64,000 bases of DNA from Rhodococcus sp. SMB37 (GTDB lineage: Bacteria > Actinomycetota > Actinomycetes > Mycobacteriales > Mycobacteriaceae), in assembly GCF_004345605.1 (NCBI RefSeq), contig NZ_SLVY01000011.1:62001-126000 (forward strand), read 5' to 3'. The notes beneath the pieces are model-generated. The model did not search any database. It was not told the DNA's origin and saw only the letters and a program-made list of their open reading frames with translations. This document shows, piece by piece, positions 50,194 to 59,474 of this stretch (positions within the stretch are counted from its first letter, which is position 1; each line of letters starts with the position of its first letter). A program made the position numbers and the translations under genes.

Positions 50194-51774
50194 TTGGACG
50201 TACAACTCACCGCCGCCCACTGGGTCTACCTGGTCGGCATACTCGTCATCCTGGCCACCATGGCGCTACGGAAGAACATCGTCGTTCCCGCCGTCATCGC
50301 AACGTTCCTGACCGCACTGGTTTTCTCCGGCAGTATCGTCACCGGACTGTCCGCCATCTTCAACGCCAGCCTGGTGGCGGCGAAGGAACTGTTCAACATC
50401 TTCCTCATCATCGCGATGGTCACCGCGATGCTCGGCGCACTACGCCAGCTCGGCGCCGATCGGATGATGGTCGCACCGTTCCGCCGCGTCATGCGTGCCG
50501 GAACCAGCAGTTTCCTGGTTCTCGCTGCCGTCACCTACGTGATCTCGCTGTTCTTCTGGCCGACTCCCGCTGTCCCGCTGGTCGGCGCGGTGCTCATTCC
50601 CGTCGCAATCCGGGCGGGCTTGTCTCCGCTGTCGGTGGGCATGGTCATCGCGATCTGCGGCCAGGGAATGGCGTTGTCGTCGGACTACATCATCAAGGTC
50701 GCACCGGGCATCTCCGCGTCCGCGGCGGGGGTCGACCCCGATGCGGTGGCGGACAAAGCACTCGTGTTGTCGCTCATCGTCGGTGGCACCGCCCTTGTGC
50801 TCACGTACCTCATGCAGAAGAAGACCTGGCGTACGCCGTCTCCCGAGCTGCTCATCGAATGGGAAGCCGAGGCCGATCGGGGGATCGGCGAATCACGTTC
50901 CGGGGGTGATGATTCTTCGGGTGGGGGTGGAGGATCGAAGCCGGTGCCGGCGGGTCCGGCCGGCGGGCCCACCGGTGGCGGTACGTCGGCAACCGCGGCG
51001 ACCGTTGTACTCGCCCCCGCGGCGAGCCCGTTCCCGGATGAGGTTGCCGAGGCGGAGAAGGAACGTCGCGGCACCGCAAAGGCTTTCGCGATGCTCGTGC
51101 CTCTCGCATACCTCGCGTTCATCGTCTATCTGATGCTGGGAAAGTTCACCGAGGTCGTGCCGCCACTGCAGGGTGGCGACGCCGCGGCGATCGTGGGTGG
51201 CATTGCGGCACTGGTCTTGTTCGCTGCTGCGGCATCGACCGATGGGGGCGGCTTCCTCGAGACGACTTCGGACCACCTCGTCGACGGCCTGGTGTTCGCG
51301 TTCAAGGCCATGGGTGTTGTGCTGCCCATCGCAGGGTTCTTCTTCATCGGCAATGCCGACTTCGCCGGTGCGATTCTCGGTGTTCCCGACAGTGGCGCTG
51401 CACCTGCGATCCTGTTCGACCTGGTCACCGCAGTGCAGACACACCTGCCACAGAACGCGTTCATCACATCGTTCGGGATCCTGCTCATCGGCCTCGTCGC
51501 AGGTTTGGACGGCTCCGGATTCAGTGGCCTGCCGCTCACGGGTGCGTTGTCGGGTGCGCTCGGTCCCGCGGTCGACGTCGACCCGGCGACGCTCGCCGCG
51601 ATCGGACAGATGGGCAACATCTGGGCGGGCGGCGGTGTGATCATCGCGTGGTCGTCGCTCGTCGCGGTCGCGGGGTTCGCTCGCGTGCCCGTCCTCGATC
51701 TCGCCCGGAAGTGCTTCATCCCGGTGATTTCCGGACTCGTCCTGTCGACGATCTTCGCGGTGCTCGTGTTCTAG
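50194..51774 (+). CDS. Multi-span membrane transporter, family uncertain
   Basis: This 526-residue protein starts at TTG 50194, six bases after AAGGA; longer frames to 50071 have no site. It has about a dozen hydrophobic spans in two halves, separated by a polar Gly/Ser/Pro/Thr-rich linker (about residues 225-285, including a run of Gly). Repeated features such as VPLVGAVLIPVAI and GLDGSGFSGLPLTGAL suggest the ion-transporter (IT) superfamily of anion/organic-acid carriers, but I cannot fix a family. Its motif C promoter and its position suggest it imports the substrate of the oxygenase pathway. Confidence 0.75.
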   Translation: MDVQLTAAHWVYLVGILVILATMALRKNIVVPAVIATFLTALVFSGSIVTGLSAIFNASLVAAKELFNIFLIIAMVTAMLGALRQLGADRMMVAPFRRVMRAGTSSFLVLAAVTYVISLFFWPTPAVPLVGAVLIPVAIRAGLSPLSVGMVIAICGQGMALSSDYIIKVAPGISASAAGVDPDAVADKALVLSLIVGGTALVLTYLMQKKTWRTPSPELLIEWEAEADRGIGESRSGGDDSSGGGGGSKPVPAGPAGGPTGGGTSATAATVVLAPAASPFPDEVAEAEKERRGTAKAFAMLVPLAYLAFIVYLMLGKFTEVVPPLQGGDAAAIVGGIAALVLFAAAASTDGGGFLETTSDHLVDGLVFAFKAMGVVLPIAGFFFIGNADFAGAILGVPDSGAAPAILFDLVTAVQTHLPQNAFITSFGILLIGLVAGLDGSGFSGLPLTGALSGALGPAVDVDPATLAAIGQMGNIWAGGGVIIAWSSLVAVAGFARVPVLDLARKCFIPVISGLVLSTIFAVLVF

Positions 51775-51807
51775 GGGCTACCACCGACCTCCGGGGAGGA
51801 ACGGAAG

Positions 51808-51840
51808 AAGCAGCACCGTGCTTTCGGCACGGTGCTGCTT
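51808..51840. terminator. Strong hairpin terminator after the transporter
   Basis: AAGCAGCACCGTGC (51808-51821) pairs exactly with GCACGGTGCTGCTT (51827-51840) around TTTCG. A pyrimidine stretch follows on the + side. It lies 33 bp after the transporter stop and 43 bp from the convergent gene's stop. Confidence 0.85.
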
Positions 51841-51883
51841 CCCTTCTGCTGGTCCGTGAGGAGTCGCCACATTCGACATTCGC

Positions 51884-52387
51884 TCATCGGACTCGTCCCC
51901 ACACCGTGCGGGTGGCCGCCAGCGAACCCAGCAGCACGATCACCACGACGGCAGCGCCGCCGTCGGTTACCAGCGACGGCAACACACCCACCGATCCGAA
52001 CCGTTCCCGCGCCGCGGTGAACATCTCCGGCGGCACCATGAGCAGCCCCGCGGCCTGGGTGGCGTTCACGCCGATGACCACCCAGAACAGCCACATCGAT
52101 GGCCGACGCCGTAACGCCCATACCCCGACAGCGTTTCCGATGATGTAGGCGACGCCCACAGCCCGGAAGATCGATAGGAACCCATCGACGCCGCCCGGGT
52201 CGGCACCGGCCAACACCATCATTCGTTCCAGCGTCTCCGGAGTTACGATCACGAACGCGTGCAGCGCGGTCCCGACGGTGAACACCGCCGAAGCAAGACC
52301 GACGAAGATCATCAACGGGCCGGTCGGCCGCCCCGGTACCAGCCCCCTCGACGTGCCACCATGTTCGACATTTGCGGCCACTGTCAT
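51884..52387 (-). CDS. Small membrane protein of unknown function
   Basis: This 167-residue protein has a polar N-terminus and about four membrane spans (around 24-48, 72-92, 96-116 and 138-158), with little sequence between them. The layout LASAVFTVGTALHAF and FRAVGVAYIIGNAVGVWAL is common to actinobacterial four-span proteins of no assigned role. It stands alone, with the LysR gene 70 bp further on the same strand. Function unknown. Confidence 0.65.
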   Translation of the reverse strand: MTVAANVEHGGTSRGLVPGRPTGPLMIFVGLASAVFTVGTALHAFVIVTPETLERMMVLAGADPGGVDGFLSIFRAVGVAYIIGNAVGVWALRRRPSMWLFWVVIGVNATQAAGLLMVPPEMFTAARERFGSVGVLPSLVTDGGAAVVVIVLLGSLAATRTVWGRVR

Positions 52388-52460
52388 GAACCATCCTTCG
52401 GTGCAGTCTTTTCCCGCGATCCTAGAATCGCCGACAATTCCTACACATCCGGGAATTCCC

Positions 52461-53363
52461 TCAGATCAACCCTGAAACACGATTGTCGCCGGCAGTTGCT
52501 CGCGGGAACTGGCCGAGCCGATCCACGTTCGCCAAGATCACCGCTCGCAGTTCGCGCTCCGGCTCGCTCAGCACGCTCCGCCTCGAGACCAGGACGAATT
52601 CGAGTTCACCGGCGTCGGGCAGGCGGCGACCAGCAGTGCGTACCTGTTCGAGTCCGGACGGCGGAAACCGCTGGGCATGAAGAACCACGCCGAGTCCGGC
52701 CATGGATGCGGCGCGTAATCCGTTCAAACTGTCTGCGACGCACGTGATGCGTGCACCGAGCCCGTCGCGTTGAAGTACGTCGAGTGCGATCTCACGGGTC
52801 AGGGACGGCGGGGGATAGGTCACCAGCGGCACCGGACCGGTCGGGTCGAGTACGAAGTCCGGGGCGGCGAGAAACGCCAGTTGATCACGGAAGATCAACT
52901 CGCCGTGTCGTTCACCGGGCCGGCGCTTTCCGAACATCAGATCGAGTTCGCCGTCGTCGAGTTTCCGATGCAGATCCTCGCTCAAGGCGACGGTGAGTTC
53001 GAAATCTATTCGGGGATGACTGCGCCGGAACTCGGCGAGTATCAAAGGCAGGTCGTGCAGAACCAGGTCTTCCGAGGCTCCGAATCGGAGCCGGCCACTG
53101 ACTCCCGATTCCTCGAAGTACCGCTGTGCGGTCTCGTGCCGGTCGAGGATCTCGCGAGCGAACCCGACCATGACGCTGCCATCTGCCGTCAGCTCGACCG
53201 AGTGGGTGTCCCGGAGGAACAGCCGGCGACCGACTGCCTGTTCGAGCTTGGCGACGTGCTGACTGACCGTCGATTGACGGAGGTCGAGTCGCCGAGCGGC
53301 GGCGCTGAAATTCCGATCGCGTTCGACAGCGAGGAAAGTTCGCAGGTGGATGGGATCGAACAT
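52461..53363 (-). CDS. LysR-family regulator
   Basis: This 300-residue protein has a winged helix-turn-helix (residues 4-62: HLRTFLAVERDRNFSAAARRL, then STVSQHVAKLE) and a periplasmic-binding-like effector domain (about 90-290). ATG 53363 gives the family's usual N-terminus; ATG 53375 adds four residues, and neither has a clear ribosome site. It is divergent from the BASS-type transporter, and LysR regulators usually control their divergent neighbour, so that transporter is the likely target. Confidence 0.87.
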   Translation of the reverse strand: MFDPIHLRTFLAVERDRNFSAAARRLDLRQSTVSQHVAKLEQAVGRRLFLRDTHSVELTADGSVMVGFAREILDRHETAQRYFEESGVSGRLRFGASEDLVLHDLPLILAEFRRSHPRIDFELTVALSEDLHRKLDDGELDLMFGKRRPGERHGELIFRDQLAFLAAPDFVLDPTGPVPLVTYPPPSLTREIALDVLQRDGLGARITCVADSLNGLRAASMAGLGVVLHAQRFPPSGLEQVRTAGRRLPDAGELEFVLVSRRSVLSEPERELRAVILANVDRLGQFPRATAGDNRVSGLI

Positions 53364-53447
53364 CCTCGCATTCAATCACGTTTCGTGATGACTGTAACCA
53401 CGGTGATCGACTTCCGCGGATGCAGGCCGGTGGATTAACGTCGAACC

Positions 53448-54437
53448 ATGCTCACGAAGGTCCCCCTACTGAACCGGCTCGACCCCTTCCTGGTCGGCAT
53501 CCTCGTCACGGTCGGCGTAGCCGCGCTGCTACCCGCCGACGGCGTGGTCCTGAGTGGATTCAGCTGGGCGTCCAAGATCGCGATCGGACTGCTGTTCTTC
53601 CTCTACGGCGCGAAACTGTCGACGAGTGAGGCTGTCGAAGGGCTCAAGCATTGGCGTTTGCACGTGGCCATTCTCGTCACGACGTTCGTCGTCTTCCCCG
53701 TTCTGGGTATCGCTGCGAAACTGCTCGTACCGTGGTTCCTCAACGACCCGCTCTATCTCGGCGTGCTGTATCTCTGCGTGCTCCCGTCGACAGTGCAGTC
53801 GGCGATCGCTCTCGTGTCGGTCGCGCGCGGAAACATCCCGGGCGCGATCGTGAGTGCCTCCGCGTCGAGCCTGCTCGGGATCGTGCTCACGCCGTTGCTG
53901 GTTGCGGCCCTGATGACCTCTCAGGGTGTGACGATGAGCGCGGGGGCGGTGATCGATATCGTGGTCATGCTGCTCGTTCCGTTCGTGGCGGGGCAGGTGG
54001 CTCGCCGCTGGATCGGTACGTGGATCAAGGAGCACAGCAGTCCCCTCAAGATCGTCGACCGAGGCTCGATCATGCTCGTCGTGTACGTCGCGTTCAGTCG
54101 CGGCATGAACGAGGGAATCTGGTCGAGCATCTCGATCCCTCGATTGCTCGCCCTCGTGGTGACGTGCTGCGTGCTCCTCGCGATCGTTCTTGCCATCACC
54201 TGGTACATGGCGCCTCGACTCGGATTCGATGCCGAGGACCGCGCGACGATCCTGTTCTGCGGGTCGACCAAGTCGCTCGCGACCGGCCTGCCGATGGCGA
54301 CAGTGTTGTTCGCGGGTCAGCCGATCGGACTGATCGTGTTGCCACTCATGCTATTCCACCAGCTTCAGTTGCTCGTCTGCGCTGCGATTGCCGGTCGGCT
54401 GGCCAAGCGTGCTCCCGAGGTCCCGGTCGCGGTGTAA
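53448..54437 (+). CDS. SBF/BASS-family sodium-coupled transporter (YfeH-like)
   Basis: This 329-residue membrane protein has nine or ten spans and belongs to the SBF-like (bile acid:sodium symporter fold) group. Markers are LLFFLYGAKLST after the first spans, the PSTVQSAIALVS crossing helix with its conserved Ser/Gln, and CGSTKSLATGLPM in the second repeat. Relatives carry organic anions, with sodium or protons. It is divergent from the LysR gene 85 bp away, which probably regulates it. Confidence 0.86.
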   Translation: MLTKVPLLNRLDPFLVGILVTVGVAALLPADGVVLSGFSWASKIAIGLLFFLYGAKLSTSEAVEGLKHWRLHVAILVTTFVVFPVLGIAAKLLVPWFLNDPLYLGVLYLCVLPSTVQSAIALVSVARGNIPGAIVSASASSLLGIVLTPLLVAALMTSQGVTMSAGAVIDIVVMLLVPFVAGQVARRWIGTWIKEHSSPLKIVDRGSIMLVVYVAFSRGMNEGIWSSISIPRLLALVVTCCVLLAIVLAITWYMAPRLGFDAEDRATILFCGSTKSLATGLPMATVLFAGQPIGLIVLPLMLFHQLQLLVCAAIAGRLAKRAPEVPVAV

Positions 54438-54461
54438 CGGAGAGTGCCCTACCTTTCTGAG

Positions 54462-54506
54462 TGAATGTGCCGTTCGTCTTCTTCACGACACTGAATGTGC
54501 CGTTCG
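54462..54506. repeat. Two direct 15-base repeats
   Basis: TGAATGTGCCGTTCG occurs at 54462-54476 and again at 54492-54506, exactly. Flanking CTGAG and CTCAG add an outer inverted pair, so a stem-loop is also possible. It lies just after the transporter gene, where it could act as a terminator or be a dispersed intergenic repeat. Confidence 0.6.
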
Positions 54507-54624
54507 CTCAGAGTGGGGGCGGGCGGGTGGCGCCGCCATACCGCAACCGACAGGTGCCGCTTTGTCGATGGGGATGGCCTTCATCTCGCGACAGTCCAGA
54601 ATGCCTACGGGTACCGTCTCGTTC

Positions 54625-55425
54625 ATGACGAACTTGGATCACGGAGGCCCCGGCGACGCTCCCACTGTGCCGCCGCCGTTGACGGAGATCGTGAACGCGA
54701 CTCGGCCCTCTGCTGCCGAGGAAGCGCGGACGGTCGCGGCGTCGACGAACATGGGTACTCTCGCGACTCTCACCAAGGAGGGCGATCCTTGGGCGTCGTT
54801 CGTGACGTATGGGCTGGTCGAAGGCTCGCCGGTGCTGTGCGTGTCGCACATGGCCGAGCACGGCCGCAATCTTGCGCGCGACCCCCGCGCGAGCATCGCG
54901 GTCGTGGCTCCGGGCCCGCAGTCCGACCCGCTGGCCAGCACGCGCATCACCCTTGCCGGGTATGTCGAGCGCCCGGAGGGTGAGGAGTTGGCCGCCGCGC
55001 GCGAGGCGCATCTGGCGGCTGTCCCCGCAGCACGCATCTACATCGATTTCAGCGATTTCTCGCTCTGGGTCCTTCGGGTTCAGCGCGTGCGCTGGGTCGG
55101 CGGGTACGGGCGGATGGATTCGGCCACGGCCGAGGCCTACGCCGAAGCGTTGCCGGATCCGGTCGCCCCGTCGGCCGGTCGCGCAATCGCCCATCTCAAC
55201 GACGACCACGCCGACTCGCTGTTGGCGATGGCCAAGAAGCTGGGTGGGTTCCCGGACGCCACGGAGGCCACTTGCGTCGGAGCCGACCGGTACGGCCTTG
55301 ATCTGGACGTCACCACGCCGCGCGGTCGAGCCATGACGCGCGCCGGATACCTGTCGCCGCTCGATTCCGCCGACGAGTTGCGCGCGGCCACAGTTGCTTT
55401 GGCTCGCGCAGCGCACTCGTCGTAG
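54625..55425 (+). CDS. HugZ-like PPOX/DUF2470 protein
   Basis: This is a 266-residue two-domain protein. Residues 25-165 form a flavin-reductase-like split barrel of the pyridoxamine-phosphate-oxidase type (NMGTLATLTKEGDPWASFVTY). Residues about 185-262 are a DUF2470 domain opening with HLNDDHADSLL. This fusion is known from HugZ-type heme-degrading and heme-binding proteins. ATG 54625 has no ribosome site, so it may be leaderless. The small PPOX gene follows after 5 bp. Confidence 0.83.
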   Translation: MTNLDHGGPGDAPTVPPPLTEIVNATRPSAAEEARTVAASTNMGTLATLTKEGDPWASFVTYGLVEGSPVLCVSHMAEHGRNLARDPRASIAVVAPGPQSDPLASTRITLAGYVERPEGEELAAAREAHLAAVPAARIYIDFSDFSLWVLRVQRVRWVGGYGRMDSATAEAYAEALPDPVAPSAGRAIAHLNDDHADSLLAMAKKLGGFPDATEATCVGADRYGLDLDVTTPRGRAMTRAGYLSPLDSADELRAATVALARAAHSS

Positions 55426-55430
55426 CCAAT

Positions 55431-55832
55431 ATGGATGTCCGCCGGCTCGTCGCCGAGGCTCGCGTGGCCCGGCTCGCCACAGCTGACGGGTCGGGCGTGC
55501 CACACCTGGTACCTATCGTGTTCGCCCTCGACGGCGATGCGATCCACACCTGCGTCGACGACAAGCCGAAGACGACCCGACGGCTGCGACGCTTGGCCGA
55601 CATCGCCGAGAATCCGCGGGTGAGTGTGCTCATCGATCACTACGACGATGACTGGTCGCAGCTGTGGTGGGTTCGCGTCGGAGGCGTCGCCACCGTTCAT
55701 GACGCGCACACCGATGCCGGCGCGACCGGACTCGACGCGCTGTCTCGCAAGTACGCGCAATATCGAGCGAAGCGGCCGACAGGGCCCGTGATCACCATCG
55801 ACCGGCTGAGCTGGCGCTCGTGGTCGGCGTGA
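55431..55832 (+). CDS. F420-dependent PPOX-family oxidoreductase
   Basis: This 133-residue split-barrel protein opens with ARVARLATADGSGVPHLVPI and continues with KPKTTRRLRRLADI and the DWSQLWWVRVGG strand. It matches the TIGR03668-type F420-binding family found in mycobacteria and rhodococci. It follows the HugZ-like gene by 5 bp and is in the same operon. The natural reaction is unknown. Its presence supports an F420-making actinobacterium as host. Confidence 0.83.
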   Translation: MDVRRLVAEARVARLATADGSGVPHLVPIVFALDGDAIHTCVDDKPKTTRRLRRLADIAENPRVSVLIDHYDDDWSQLWWVRVGGVATVHDAHTDAGATGLDALSRKYAQYRAKRPTGPVITIDRLSWRSWSA

Positions 55833-55912
55833 GCCACGACGACGGCGACCGATTCAGCGCAGCGCCGCGGCGGGGGGTTGAGGGAGCTCCGCTCAGTCGG
55901 TATACCGGTCGC

Positions 55913-56989
55913 ATGCGTATCGGAATCGTGGGCTTGTCGCGGGGTCTGTACATGGCCGAATCGGCACACCGGATCGGGATCGAGGTGATCGCACTCTGTG
56001 ATCGTGACTCCGAACGTATGGGCGCTGCACGCGCGGAATTTCCGGAGGCCCGGGCGACAGCGGACTGGTCCGAACTGCTCGACGCGGGCCTCGATGGCGT
56101 CGTACTGGCGAATGATTTCGATGCACACGCGGCACTGGCCATCGCGTTTCTGGACCACGGGATTCATGTGTTGTCGGAGACGGCGGCCTGCGCGTCCGCG
56201 GAAGAGGGGCTGCGGCTCATCGCTGCGGCCGAGCGGTCCACGGCAACCTATTCGTTTGCGGAGAACTACGTCTTCCATCCACACACTCGGATACTTCGGG
56301 AGTCGGTGGATTCTGGCGAGTTGGGCGCAATCACGTTGGTGGAAGCCGACTATCTGCACAGTCTGTCTCCCGACGACACGGCAGCCCTCATCGGCGATCC
56401 AGCACACTGGCGTGGCCGCATACCGCCGACCGCTTACTGCACGCACACCGTCTCACCGCTGCTCGACCTCACGGGAGCGTGGCCGGTGGAGGTCAGCGCC
56501 TTCCCTGTCGGTCCGGGCGACAACCGCCCCGCCGCCGTTGTTCTGGCGATCAGGCTCTCCGACGGAACGCTGGCCCTGACCCGCCACGGTTTCCTCGCCG
56601 GAGAAACGGGAAGCCATTGGAGCTGGGTGTCTGTGCGCGGTTCCCACGGTCTTGCCGAATCCGACCGCGCCACAGGCGAAGATGCCTGGTCGGTGCGAGT
56701 GCGCCTGGAAGGCTGGGCCCGGGCAGACGGGCAGGCACACGAGCAGATCCGCATACCAGGCCCCTACCTCGTGAACAACGAACCGATCGACCGCATGGCC
56801 GAGGGCACCGTCGTGGTGCTCGAAGGATTCCGTGCCACCGTCGAACACGGCGCGCCCCCGCTGATTCCGGTCCGTCCCGCCGTCGCAGCATCACTGGTGG
56901 GTGTGGCAGGTGCGGAATCGCTCCTGACGGGTTCCGGACCCGTTCACGTTCCGGATGTATCCGCCCAGGCTCCGTGTTTCAGGAGGTGA
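55913..56989 (+). CDS. Gfo/Idh/MocA-type oxidoreductase, atypical
   Basis: This is a 358-residue NAD(P)-binding protein of the Gfo/Idh/MocA family. The start MRIGIVGLSRGLYMAESA forms the Rossmann fold, CDRDSERMGAARAEFP is the second strand, and HVLSETAACAS is where the family has its EKP motif. The usual catalytic Lys of EKP is missing (SETAA), so it may bind rather than turn over a sugar-like substrate. The start has no clear ribosome site; the frame is open from 55820. It is 63 bp ahead of the homoserine-dehydrogenase-like gene and probably works with it. Confidence 0.8.
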   Translation: MRIGIVGLSRGLYMAESAHRIGIEVIALCDRDSERMGAARAEFPEARATADWSELLDAGLDGVVLANDFDAHAALAIAFLDHGIHVLSETAACASAEEGLRLIAAAERSTATYSFAENYVFHPHTRILRESVDSGELGAITLVEADYLHSLSPDDTAALIGDPAHWRGRIPPTAYCTHTVSPLLDLTGAWPVEVSAFPVGPGDNRPAAVVLAIRLSDGTLALTRHGFLAGETGSHWSWVSVRGSHGLAESDRATGEDAWSVRVRLEGWARADGQAHEQIRIPGPYLVNNEPIDRMAEGTVVVLEGFRATVEHGAPPLIPVRPAVAASLVGVAGAESLLTGSGPVHVPDVSAQAPCFRR

Positions 56990-57052
56990 GGAAACTCCAC
57001 CGAACTGACCCACGAAAATCCACGCCGCTGCGAAGATACGAAGGTCTCGGAA

Positions 57053-58066
57053 ATGAACGACCCGATCGCATTGCCGATCCTGTTGATCGGCTACGGGCCC
57101 GTCGCGCAGCAGTACGCTGCCACTGTCCGCGCACGACATGACGAATTCGGGAATCGGTACGGGGTGGAACCGCGCGTCGTCGCGATTCGGGGGCGGACCC
57201 AGCAGGTTCTCCTGCCTGACGGGAAAGCTCCGCCCGCCCGAGGTGGGTGGACTGCACGCACGCCATTGGCCGAACTGTTGACGCTGGCCTCGCCCCTCGT
57301 CGTCGCGCAGGCGGTTCCGTCCCATCCCGATGGGGCGGAAGAGGCGTTGAGTGACGGTCTCACAGCACTGTCCCACGGCGCTCATCTGGTGACGGCAACG
57401 AAGTCACCTTTGTTGACCGGATGGTCGCGACTGCGCGACACGGCTCTCGAACATGGTCGCGGGGTCCGCGTGTCAGGCGCAACCGGTGCCGCGTTGCCTG
57501 CCGGAGACATCGCACGCACCGGTTTACGCGGTTTCGACGTCCGCACCATCCGTGGGTGTGTGAACGGCACTGCAGGTTTCGTGCTCGATCAGCTCGGTGA
57601 CGGTGTCACGCTCCCCGAGGCCATCGCGATGGCTCAGAGTCGAGGCATCGCTGAGGCAGATCCGTCGGCGGACCTTTCCGGAGCCGACGCAGCAACGAAA
57701 TTGTGTCTGTTGGCCGGTCTGCAATGGGGATGGGACGTCACTGCCTGCACTGTTGAAGCGGAGCCGATCACCATCGCCGCCGCGGCTCGTGCCGTCCGTG
57801 TCAACGAACGCGGTGCGGTTCTGCGTCACGTCGGATCCGCGAGCATCGATGATCCAGGCCGTGTCGTCGTGGCACTGCGCGAGTTCTCGCGATCCGAGCC
57901 GCCCTTCGGAGTCTTGACCGGTCCGGAGAAGGCAGTCACATTCGGGTGCGGCGACGCGGGCGACATCACTGTCTCCGGTGGCCGTTCGAGCCCGCTCGGC
58001 GCAGCGTTGTCCATGGTCAAAGACACGTTGTCGCTGGTGATCGACCCTTCGCCCGGACTCGGTTGA
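57053..58066 (+). CDS. Homoserine-dehydrogenase-like protein without ACT domain
   Basis: This is a 337-residue protein with a Rossmann domain (LLIGYGPVAQQ) and the homoserine dehydrogenase catalytic domain. The key residues are kept: Lys117 in ATKSP, and Glu201, Asp212 and Lys216 in EADPSADLSGADAATK, with the same spacing as the yeast enzyme. The family's NGT turn is present (VNGTAG). It lacks the C-terminal ACT regulatory domain found in the usual actinobacterial enzyme and is about 100 residues shorter. Pairing with a Gfo/Idh protein rather than threonine genes suggests a special metabolite instead of biosynthesis of methionine and threonine. Confidence 0.8.
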   Translation: MNDPIALPILLIGYGPVAQQYAATVRARHDEFGNRYGVEPRVVAIRGRTQQVLLPDGKAPPARGGWTARTPLAELLTLASPLVVAQAVPSHPDGAEEALSDGLTALSHGAHLVTATKSPLLTGWSRLRDTALEHGRGVRVSGATGAALPAGDIARTGLRGFDVRTIRGCVNGTAGFVLDQLGDGVTLPEAIAMAQSRGIAEADPSADLSGADAATKLCLLAGLQWGWDVTACTVEAEPITIAAAARAVRVNERGAVLRHVGSASIDDPGRVVVALREFSRSEPPFGVLTGPEKAVTFGCGDAGDITVSGGRSSPLGAALSMVKDTLSLVIDPSPGLG

Positions 58067-58144
58067 GCGCTAGGCCGCCACTCCCTCGGCGGACGGCGAT
58101 GCAGCGGGCGCCTCCGCTGCGACGGGCCGAGCTGCGGCCTGCAC

Positions 58145-58711
58145 TCAGCGCTTCGTCTCGTATCTGGTCAGGACCACGCCGCCGGGGAATGTCTGTGTCT
58201 GCAGCAGGTTCAGGTCCACCCAACTGTCCAGCGTGGTGAAGAACGGCGTTCCGCCGCCCACGAGGACCGGATAGGTGGCGATCACGTACTCGTCGATCAA
58301 CCCGGCCCGCATGGCTGCCCCGGCGAGCGTCGCGCCGCCGATGGTCATGGGTCCGCCGTCCTCGGCCTTGAGCCGGGTGATCTCGGCGATCGCGTCGCCG
58401 TTGACCAGGCGGCTATTCCAGTCGACCTTGTCGATCGTCGAGGAGAACACCACTTTCGGTGTGTCCCGCCAGTTCCGTGCGAACTCGATCTCCGCCGGGG
58501 CGGCGTCGGGCTGCTGGTCGCCGGTCGGCCAGTAGGAACTCATCGTCTCCCACAGCTTGCGCCCGTACAGCGTCAGGCTGCTCGCTCGCTCGTGGTCGAG
58601 CCACCACTGGAACAGCTCGTCGCTCGGCGGCCCGCCCCAGCTGATGTCGTCGCCGGCCGCGCTGACGTAGCCATCCAAGCTCAGGTTCATGCCGTAGGTA
58701 AGTTTCCGCAT
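58145..58711 (-). CDS. DHFR/RibD-family reductase-like protein
   Basis: This 188-residue protein is of the RibD C-terminal/dihydrofolate reductase-like family: NLSLDGYVSAAGDD at the start, then TLYGRKLWETMSSYW, DGGPMTIGGATLAG and the closing VLVGGGTPFF. Such stand-alone proteins are common in actinobacteria and are called YyaP/YwjB-like. Reported relatives bind NADPH, but their true substrate is unknown. It is transcribed alone, convergent with the gene before it. Confidence 0.85.
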   Translation of the reverse strand: MRKLTYGMNLSLDGYVSAAGDDISWGGPPSDELFQWWLDHERASSLTLYGRKLWETMSSYWPTGDQQPDAAPAEIEFARNWRDTPKVVFSSTIDKVDWNSRLVNGDAIAEITRLKAEDGGPMTIGGATLAGAAMRAGLIDEYVIATYPVLVGGGTPFFTTLDSWVDLNLLQTQTFPGGVVLTRYETKR

Positions 58712-58820
58712 GGTGCCGCCCTTCTGTGAGTGGGTCTCGGTCGTATAGACCGGCGCGCCGCGGGAAAATCATCTCGAGTGAACACCGCTGCCGTCGCTGC
58801 TGCCGTCCGAAAGTGGGCAT

Positions 58821-59325
58821 CGGAGGGCGGATATTGTGGTCGGGATGTCGCTCGGCGGACTGACCGCGATCAGACTTGCCGCCGTCGCGCCCGAACTGGT
58901 GCGCCGCATGGTGCTCGTCGACGTCACCCCGGCCTCGATCCAGCGACATCAGGCCATGACGCAGGACCAGCGCGGCACCGTCGCGCTCGCCTCCGGCCCG
59001 GCCGTGTTCGACACCTTCGACGAGATCGTCGCGCTCACGACGGCAGCGGCACCGCACAGAAGCGCATCGTCGATCCGTCGCGGCGTCGTCCACAACACTC
59101 GGAAACGCGCCGACGGCCGCTGGGAATGGCGCTACGACCGGATGCGGGTGCTGCGCGACTTCACGCTGTTGTGGGACGAGCTCGCCCTAATCGAGGGGCC
59201 CGTGACTCTGGTGTGCGGTGGCGCGACGACGTGTCGCGGATCTGAAGGTGCACGTCGTGCCAGGGTCCGGACGCTCGGTGCAAAGCGATGCGCCACTTGA
59301 ACCTACAGAGACACTTCGAGTGTCG
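58821..59325 (+). pseudogene. Alpha/beta hydrolase remnant, truncated and frameshifted
   Basis: The reading frame begins at the nucleophile elbow (VVGMSLGGLTAIRLA), so the whole N-terminal half is absent. The body continues normally to VTLVCGGA near 59225. The missing C-terminal end then appears in another frame (RRVADLKVHVVPGSGRSVQS), showing a frameshift close to 59225-59240. The catalytic Asp and His regions are split. This gene has lost function. Confidence 0.75.
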
Positions 59326-59474
59326 CTCTGCCTCCTTTCGTTGGCATCAGATCTTGCGGAAGGTGATCATCCCGGCGAGACAGGACGGCTGCCCCTACCC
59401 CTCGGGACTCCGGATACAGCAGTGTGTCCGCAGGGTTCGGAGACGGAGCAGGATCGAGAATCGAAGGGGCAACG

